Shown here in pieces: positions 6,069-10,502 of a DNA stretch of 10,502 nt. Source of the stretch: Pseudomonadota bacterium (GTDB taxonomy: Bacteria; Pseudomonadota; Alphaproteobacteria; Acetobacterales; Acetobacteraceae); assembly GCA_021841985.1 (NCBI GenBank), contig JAKCCP010000414.1:1-10502 (forward strand), read 5' to 3'. Position 1 is the first letter of the stretch; each line of letters opens with the position of its first letter. Under the pieces are notes generated by a model, which saw only the letters and a program-made list of their open reading frames with translations, was not told the origin of the DNA and did not search any database. Position numbers and translations under genes: made by a program.

Positions 6069-7534
6069 CAATGCGGGTCCGTCGCGCTGGCGGCGTGCGC
6101 GACCCGCCAGCGGCCGCGCCCGGTGCGTTTGACGTCATACATCGCCTGATCGGCGCGGCGCATGAGATGGTCGAGATCGAGACCCTCGTTCGGCCAGTGC
6201 GTGGCGATGCCGATCGAGAGCGAGATCGGCGCCGCTTCCCCGGCCGCGAGATGGGCAAGCTCGTCGGGGCCGCGCGCGCAGAGCGCCTCGGCGCGCTCGG
6301 AGGCGGAGAATTCATCCGCGCCATCGAGCCAGAGGGCGAATTCATCGCCGCCGAAACGCGCCACGAGATCGGTCGGGCGCACCGTCGCGCGGAGCAATGT
6401 CGCGGTGATGACGAGCGCCTGATCCCCCGCCTCGTGGCCCAGCCGGTCGTTCACCGACTTGAAATTATCGACATCGACGAAGATGATCGTGCCCGGCAGA
6501 CGCTCGCGATCGAGGCGGCCGATGCGCCGTTCGACCTCCTCGACGAAGGCGCGGCGGTTGAAGAGGCCGGTCAGCGGATCGGTGCGGGCCTGGCGGGCCA
6601 TGTCCTGCTGGATGCTTTCCTGCTCGAGCACGAGGCGGAGTATGCCGACCGCGGCGGCCATCACCGCGCAATCCTCGGGCTCCCAGTCACGCCCGGTGAT
6701 GCCGCGCCAGAGCACCACCGCCGCCGCCCCACCGAGGCGCGCGGCGCAGGAACTGACCAACAGACGCTCGCCGAGCGGTCCCGCGACCGGCATCGGCCCG
6801 GCCTGATGCGGCCGGCACAGATGTTCGAGCGCGACCTCGACGAATTCCTCGGGAACGTCCGTCGTCTGGTGGCGCACCGGGTCGGCGCGCCACTCGATGG
6901 TCGCGTCGCGGTGCAGATCGATCACCGCCCCACCCTCCGCGCCGAGCGCGCTGCACAGCGCCCCGAGCCCGGCCCGCGCCATGTTGGTGGCGAGCATTTC
7001 CTGGCGGATATGCCAGAGAATATGGTCGATCACCTCGTTGCGGCGGAGGGCGGTGATGATTTCGCCGCGCCGGTCCTCCTCCTCGGTGATTTCGATGCCG
7101 GAACCGCGCTGGCCGACGATCCGGCCCTCGACATCGGTCATCGGCGTGGTGGTGGCGCGGAGACAGGCGAGCGAGCCATCCTGGCGCCGCAGCCAGACCT
7201 GGCGGCGCTGGCGGATCGCCGCCGGCAGGAACACGTTGTTTTGCGCCGCCGGCTCGGCCAGGATCTCGCTGCCGCTGCGCCCGAGCAGCGCCGGCGCCGG
7301 CCAGCCGAGGACCGGGTCCGGGCCGATGAAGGTGAACCTTCCCGCCATGTCGGTCTCGAACACGAAATCGGCGGTCAGCAGGACGAATTCCCGCCAGCGC
7401 TGGCGGCTGTCGAACAGCGCCGAGCGCAAAGGCTCGATCAGAGGCTCGGCGAATTTACGATCGACCTCGGCCTCCGGCTGGGCAACCCCGGATTGGGACG
7501 CCAGATTCCCGCTCGTCATGTCGCCATCTGCCAT
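6068..7534 (-). CDS. PAS-GAF-GGDEF diguanylate cyclase
   Basis: This sensor enzyme of 488 residues is predicted to make cyclic di-GMP from two GTP. It has an N-terminal PAS-like domain (about 45-150: [19 protein letters not shown] to [12 protein letters not shown]), a GAF-like segment (about 165-310), and a GGDEF domain (about 317-478). The latter has [12 protein letters not shown] (319-330), the metal-binding DVDNFK (354-359), the intact active site RFGGDEF (393-399), and an inhibitory I-site RPTD (386-389) five residues before GGDEF. It is therefore likely active and product-inhibited. No membrane helices or signal peptide are visible, so it senses inside the cell; the ligand is unknown. 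The ATG at 7534 has only a weak upstream purine run; ATG 7519 (MTSGN) is an alternative. It leads a minus-strand group with DUF2336 and, 65 bases further on, the RLP and cupin genes. Confidence 0.93.
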   Translation of the reverse strand: MADGDMTSGNLASQSGVAQPEAEVDRKFAEPLIEPLRSALFDSRQRWREFVLLTADFVFETDMAGRFTFIGPDPVLGWPAPALLGRSGSEILAEPAAQNNVFLPAAIRQRRQVWLRRQDGSLACLRATTTPMTDVEGRIVGQRGSGIEITEEEDRRGEIITALRRNEVIDHILWHIRQEMLATNMARAGLGALCSALGAEGGAVIDLHRDATIEWRADPVRHQTTDVPEEFVEVALEHLCRPHQAGPMPVAGPLGERLLVSSCAARLGGAAAVVLWRGITGRDWEPEDCAVMAAAVGILRLVLEQESIQQDMARQARTDPLTGLFNRRAFVEEVERRIGRLDRERLPGTIIFVDVDNFKSVNDRLGHEAGDQALVITATLLRATVRPTDLVARFGGDEFALWLDGADEFSASERAEALCARGPDELAHLAAGEAAPISLSIGIATHWPNEGLDLDHLMRRADQAMYDVKRTGRGRWRVAHAASATDPH

Positions 7535-7760
7535 CTTCGCTCTCGCTCAAGCTTGCGCGGCAATGAGACACGGGAAGTGTAAATGTGGCGTTACCGCACT
7601 GACGATTTGTCACAAAAATCCGGGAGGCGCGAGCCTCGCTCCGGCCTTGGCGCCGGCCGCGCGCCACCATCTTGCGTCGCCTTGCGTTGACAGTGCCGAG
7701 GGAGGATCGCATGGTCGCGCCGCGCCCGCCGCTTTCACCGCCAAGCCGATAGAGAGCCTC
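7535..7760. other. divergent intergenic region between the GGDEF gene and dapD
   Basis: This 226-base spacer must carry promoters for both the GGDEF gene (minus) and dapD (plus). It holds an AT-richer patch (about 7577-7620) with the 11-base palindrome TTTGTCACAAA (7606-7616), and a TTGACA (7687-7692) that could be a -35 for dapD, although the matching -10 (CATGGT at 7710-7715) is poor. The rest is GC-rich with no recognised motif. No promoter can be named with confidence. Confidence 0.5.
7711..7752 (+). other. possible 13-codon leader ORF upstream of dapD
   Basis: An ATG with a near-ideal ribosome binding site (GGAGG at 7701-7705, five bases away) opens a 13-residue frame, [13 protein letters not shown]. 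It stops at TAG 7750-7752, eight bases before the dapD ATG, and is rich in proline. dapD itself has only a weak purine run in front (AGAGAG). If the TTGACA at 7687 is a real -35 element, transcription would begin too late to include this frame, so the two ideas exclude each other. Speculative. Confidence 0.25.
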
Positions 7761-8600
7761 ATGACCGAAGCGACACTCCGCCCCGCCATCGAGGCGCTCT
7801 GGGAAGCGCGCGAGACCCTTTCCCCCGCGGCCTCCGGCCCGGCGCGCGCCGCCATCGAGGCGGTGCTCGGCGGGCTCGACCGTGGCGAATACCGCGTCGC
7901 GGCGCCGAGCGAGGCCGGTTGGCAGGTCGCGGAATGGCTGAAAAAAGCGGTTCTGCTCTCCTTCCGGATCAACTCTTCGGTCCCGCTTCCCGGCGCCGCC
8001 GGGGCGCCGGTCTTCGACAAGGTCGCGCTCAAGACCGCGGGCTGGGATGCCGAGCGCTTCGCCGCGGCGGGATTCCGCGCCGTCCCCGGCGCGGTGGTGC
8101 GCCATGCCGCCTATATCGCGCCCGGCGTCGTCCTGATGCCCTCCTTCGTCAATGTCGGCGCCTATGTCGGGCGCGGCACCATGGTCGATACCTGGTCGAC
8201 GATCGGGAGCTGCGCGCAGATCGGCGCCAATTGCCATATCAGCGGCGGGGTCGGGATCGGCGGCGTGCTCGAGCCCTTGCAGGCCAATCCGGTGATCATC
8301 GAGGATGATTGCTTCATCGGCGCCCGCTCCGAGGTCGCCGAGGGGGTGATCGTCGAGCGCGGCAGCGTGCTCGCCATGGGCGTCTTTCTCGGCGCCTCGA
8401 CCAGGATCGTCGATCGCGCCAGCGGCGAGGTGTTTTACGGCCGCGTGCCGGCCTATTCGGTGGTGGTGCCGGGGAGCCTCCCGGGCGCGACGCTCGCCGA
8501 TGGCCGGCCCGGCCCCTCGCTCGCCTGCGCGGTGATCGTCAAGCGCGTCGATGCGCGCACGCGGGCCAAGACCGCGATCAACGAATTGCTCCGCGATTGA
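7761..8600 (+). CDS. dapD: 2,3,4,5-tetrahydropyridine-2,6-dicarboxylate N-succinyltransferase
   Basis: DapD transfers succinyl from succinyl-CoA to tetrahydrodipicolinate in the succinylase route to meso-diaminopimelate and lysine. The product is 279 residues, typical for the family (about 274). An N-terminal helical part (1-105, with the conserved LLSFRINSS at 65-73) is followed by a left-handed beta-helix of hexapeptide repeats (about 110-215). This includes [15 protein letters not shown] (141-155, with the conserved Asp of VDTW), [17 protein letters not shown] and [12 protein letters not shown], then the C-terminal segment with [19 protein letters not shown]. The ATG at 7761 matches the family start ([20 protein letters not shown]); the frame is open upstream but carries no family sequence. 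The stop overlaps the TTG start of dapE. It is cytoplasmic, probably a trimer as in other DapD enzymes. Confidence 0.97.
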   Translation: MTEATLRPAIEALWEARETLSPAASGPARAAIEAVLGGLDRGEYRVAAPSEAGWQVAEWLKKAVLLSFRINSSVPLPGAAGAPVFDKVALKTAGWDAERFAAAGFRAVPGAVVRHAAYIAPGVVLMPSFVNVGAYVGRGTMVDTWSTIGSCAQIGANCHISGGVGIGGVLEPLQANPVIIEDDCFIGARSEVAEGVIVERGSVLAMGVFLGASTRIVDRASGEVFYGRVPAYSVVVPGSLPGATLADGRPGPSLACAVIVKRVDARTRAKTAINELLRD

Positions 8601-9733
8601 ACCCCGCCGATCCGGAAGCCCTGGCCGCGGCGCTGATCCGCCGCCCCTCCGTCACCCCGCGCGATGCCGGCGCGCAGGACGTGCTGGCGGAGGCGCTGGC
8701 CGGGCTCGGCTTTGCCGTCACCCGGCTGCGTTTCGGCGAGATCGACAATCTCCACGCCCGCATCGGCGCGGGCGCGCCGCATTTCGCCTTTGCCGGCCAT
8801 ACCGACGTGGTGCCGCCCGGGGGCGGCGCCGGCGCGGCTTCGTGGTCGTCCGATCCCTTCGGCGCCATCGCGCGCGAGGGGCTGCTCTATGGCCGGGGCG
8901 CGGTCGACATGAAAGGCGGGATCGCGGCCTTCGTCGCCGCCTGCGCCGATCATCTCGCCGCCGGGCCGCGCCGCGGCACGATCAGCCTCCTGATCACCGG
9001 CGATGAGGAGGGGGTCGCGAAGGACGGCACGGCGCCGCTCATGGCCTGGCTCGCCGAACGCGGCGAGGTGCCCGATTTCTGCCTGGTCGGCGAGCCGACC
9101 TGCCGCGCGCGCCTCGGCGATGTGGTGAAGATCGGACGGCGCGGCAGCATCAACGCCGCGATCACCGTGTTCGGAACGCAAGGCCACGTCGCCTATCCCG
9201 ACCGCGCCGACAACCCCGCGCATCGTCTCGCCCGCGCCCTCGCCGCGCTGATCGCGGCGCCGCTCGATGCCGGAAGCGCCCATTTCGAGCCCTCGTCCTT
9301 GCAAATCACCAGCATCGACATCGGCAATCCGGCCGCCAACGTGATCCCCGCCGAGGCGCGGGCGCGGCTCAATATCCGCTTCAATGACCGCCATACCGGG
9401 GCGGGCCTGGAAGCCTGGCTGCGCGCCACCCTCGCCCAGCACGCCGAGCGCTTCGAGATCGAGACCGCGATCAGCGGCGAGGCCTTCCTGACCGCGCCGG
9501 GACCGGCGTTGGCCCGCCTGGTCGCGGCGATCGCGGCGGAATGCGGCGCCCCGCCGGCGCTGGAAACCGGCGGCGGCACCTCGGATGCGCGGTTCATTTC
9601 CCGCTACTGCCCGGTCGCCGAGTTCGGCCTCGTCGGCGATACCATGCATCAGGTGGATGAACGGGTGGCGATCGCCGATCTCTGGCGGCTGAAGGCGATC
9701 TACGCCCGGATCCTGGCGGATTTCCTGGCATGA
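8597..9733 (+). CDS. dapE: succinyl-diaminopimelate desuccinylase
   Basis: DapE is a two-zinc M20-family hydrolase that removes succinate from N-succinyl-LL-diaminopimelate. The 378-residue product has standard length. All metal and catalytic residues are seen: H68 and D70 in [12 protein letters not shown]104 in [11 protein letters not shown]137-E138 in TGDEE, E166 in VGEPT, and H351 in [18 protein letters not shown] (325-333) is also typical. The start is read as TTG at 8597, overlapping the dapD stop in TTGA. No ATG or GTG lies near the expected N-terminus ([20 protein letters not shown]), and the upstream frame is inside dapD. Its own stop overlaps the next gene (ATGA). A rare start coupled to dapD implies that translation depends on ribosomes finishing dapD. 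dapC-type aminotransferase is not in the window. Confidence 0.96.
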   Translation: MNPADPEALAAALIRRPSVTPRDAGAQDVLAEALAGLGFAVTRLRFGEIDNLHARIGAGAPHFAFAGHTDVVPPGGGAGAASWSSDPFGAIAREGLLYGRGAVDMKGGIAAFVAACADHLAAGPRRGTISLLITGDEEGVAKDGTAPLMAWLAERGEVPDFCLVGEPTCRARLGDVVKIGRRGSINAAITVFGTQGHVAYPDRADNPAHRLARALAALIAAPLDAGSAHFEPSSLQITSIDIGNPAANVIPAEARARLNIRFNDRHTGAGLEAWLRATLAQHAERFEIETAISGEAFLTAPGPALARLVAAIAAECGAPPALETGGGTSDARFISRYCPVAEFGLVGDTMHQVDERVAIADLWRLKAIYARILADFLA

Positions 9734-10296
9734 ACGCGGGCGTCGCGGCGCTCGCCTCGGGGCTGCGCACCGCCGCCTTGCTGGCTGCCGGCCGGGCGGA
9801 CGGGGTGACCGGGATCGAACCCGGCCTGGCCGGCGCGCGGCGCAGTTTTCTCGCCGCCCCGCTCTCGCTGCCGCTGTTTTTCCTGCTCCGCCTGCTCGAC
9901 TGGTCGGAGGGCGCTCTCCCGCCCCATCCCGGACACGCGGCGGCGCTCGATGTCCTTGGCTTCGTCGCCGGCTGGGCGGGGTTCGCGCTGCTGACCCGGA
10001 AGCTGGTCGCGGCGATCGGACGCGGGCCGCTCTGGCCGCGCTATCTCGCGGTGTGGAACTGGTGCAATTTCGCGCAATACGTGCTGCTCGCCCTCGGCGC
10101 GGTGCCGGAATTTCTCGGCGCGCCGGCGATCATGCAGCAGACCGCGGCGCTGGTGACCTTCGGCTGGGCGATCTGGCTGGAATGGTATGCGACGCGCATG
10201 GCGCTCGCCATCGGCGGGCTGCCGGCGGCCCTCTTCACCCTGCTCGATCTCGCGATCGGCATCGCGCTGGCCGGCCTCGCCGATCTGCTCGCCTGA
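9730..10296 (+). CDS. small integral membrane protein of unknown function
   Basis: This 188-residue protein begins at an ATG overlapping the dapE stop (ATGA), so it is very likely co-translated with dapE. I do not recognise a named family. Hydrophobic stretches near residues 38-56, 73-93, 106-128, 133-152 and 160-186 suggest four or five membrane helices. There is an aromatic, polar-containing segment, VWNWCNFAQYVLLALG (108-123), and a second, GWAIWLEWYATRMALAIGG (145-163), each with charged or amide residues inside a helix that may matter for function. The N-terminal 30 residues are not clearly a signal peptide. Good codon bias and the clean overlap show that it is a real gene. A role tied to lysine or cell-wall precursor supply would be a guess from position only. 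Confidence 0.8.
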   Translation: MNAGVAALASGLRTAALLAAGRADGVTGIEPGLAGARRSFLAAPLSLPLFFLLRLLDWSEGALPPHPGHAAALDVLGFVAGWAGFALLTRKLVAAIGRGPLWPRYLAVWNWCNFAQYVLLALGAVPEFLGAPAIMQQTAALVTFGWAIWLEWYATRMALAIGGLPAALFTLLDLAIGIALAGLADLLA

Positions 10297-10330
10297 TCTC
10301 AGCCGAGGAAAATTGCCGCCCCGAGAAAAC

Positions 10331-10390
10331 GGGAAGAAAGTCTTTTTGCTTCTTTTTCGGAAGTCAAAAGAAGGAGTTTTATAGACTTTC
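10331..10390. repeat. AT-rich nested palindrome, possible interspersed repeat and terminator
   Basis: An AT-rich block unlike its surroundings contains two nested inverted repeats. The inner pair is CTTCTTTT (10349-10356) with AAAAGAAG (10366-10373) around a 9-base loop; the outer pair is GAAAGTCT (10336-10343) with AGACTTTC (10383-10390). It lies between the membrane-protein stop and the convergent truA gene, and its right end runs through the truA stop codon. From memory, very similar T-rich palindromes recur between genes in Acetobacteraceae; that needs a genome count. Likely a two-way terminator. Confidence 0.55.
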
Positions 10391-10502
10391 CCGAAACGGA
10401 TCGAGCGCGGCGGGATAGCGCACGCCGGTGAGGCAGAGCCCGGCGGCGGGGGCGGTCGGGCCGGCGCGCGCGCGGTCGCGCGCGGCGAGCGCGCGGGCGA
10501 CA
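10379..10502 (-). CDS. truA: TruA, tRNA pseudouridine(38-40) synthase (C-terminal end only)
   Basis: This is the last 40 codons of a minus-strand gene running off the right edge, ending at a TAA (TTA at 10379-10381). The visible tail, including GPTAPAAGLCLTGVRYPAAL, fits the end of TruA, where (T)APxxGLxLxxVxYP precedes the stop. TruA converts uridines 38-40 of tRNA anticodon arms to pseudouridine. truA next to dapE and dapD is a common alphaproteobacterial order (def-fmt-truA-dapE-dapD), which supports the call; the catalytic Asp would lie outside the window. The last residues (FRESL) are coded by the AT-rich palindromic element, so the repeat appears to have altered the C-terminus. The identification rests on a short piece. 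Confidence 0.72.
   Translation of the reverse strand, partial: VARALAARDRARAGPTAPAAGLCLTGVRYPAALDPFRESL

Noticed and set aside
5990..7582. 530-codon plus-strand open frame opposite the GGDEF gene, and a similar 435-codon frame opposite DUF2336 (4842-6149)
   Set aside because: Low-complexity Arg/Ala/Glu-rich translations with no domain; the opposite strand carries intact GGDEF motifs and DUF2336-like repeats.
6897..7760. N-terminal extension of dapD, and a similar 8309-8596 extension of dapE
   Set aside because: The extra sequence lies opposite or inside neighbouring genes and lacks family similarity; total lengths would far exceed DapD and DapE norms.
1..10502. CRISPR array, tRNA, rRNA, insertion sequence, phage or defence genes
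   Set aside because: No regularly spaced repeats, cloverleaf, transposase motifs or atypical gene block was found by reading; every gene but the DUF2336 protein and the membrane protein has a clear family.

Overview
The window looks like chromosomal DNA of an alphaproteobacterium, most likely Rhodospirillales and probably Acetobacteraceae. The evidence is the very high GC content, codons strongly biased to G/C in third positions, the gene families present (LutBC, PqqC, DUF2336, a RuBisCO-like protein paired with a cupin) and the order dapD-dapE-(membrane protein)-truA. The taxon is inferred from gene content; no marker gene was compared. I see no mobile element, CRISPR array, rRNA or tRNA. 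The genes are close-packed and mostly in translationally coupled groups.

Layout. (1) 1-2278, plus strand: the 3' part of lutB (LUD plus two 4Fe-4S motifs), lutC and a small Smr-domain protein, with junctions of a 4-base overlap and a 1-base gap. The first two belong to L-lactate oxidation; lutA would lie upstream if present. (2) 2279-3113, plus strand: a 100-base gap with a perfect FNR/FixK-type box, then a complete pqqC (final oxidase of PQQ synthesis) with no other pqq gene beside it. (3) 3153-7534, minus strand, transcribed towards pqqC: a PAS-GAF-GGDEF diguanylate cyclase, a DUF2336 helical-repeat protein (1-base overlap), a 65-base gap with a strong hairpin, then a RuBisCO-like protein (RLP) and a small cupin (8-base overlap). 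pqqC and the cupin gene converge on a hairpin that fills the space between their stop codons. (4) 7535-7760: a divergent intergenic region. (5) 7761-10296, plus strand: dapD, dapE (TTG start overlapping the dapD stop) and a small integral membrane protein of unknown function, all overlapping. (6) 10297-10378: an AT-rich palindromic element, followed by the 3' end of truA on the minus strand, which leaves the window.

The most interesting part is the RLP-cupin pair. In Rhodospirillum rubrum an RLP isomerises 5-methylthioribulose-1-phosphate and a cupin then removes methanethiol to give 1-deoxyxylulose-5-phosphate, joining methylthioadenosine salvage to isoprenoid synthesis. The tight coupling here, with a RuBisCO active site that keeps the lysines equivalent to K175, K201 and K334 but has lost others, makes the same shunt the leading hypothesis. 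Second is the perfect anaerobic-type regulator box in front of an orphan gene for an oxygen-consuming enzyme. dapD and dapE catalyse nearby steps of the succinylase lysine/diaminopimelate pathway and are core genes.
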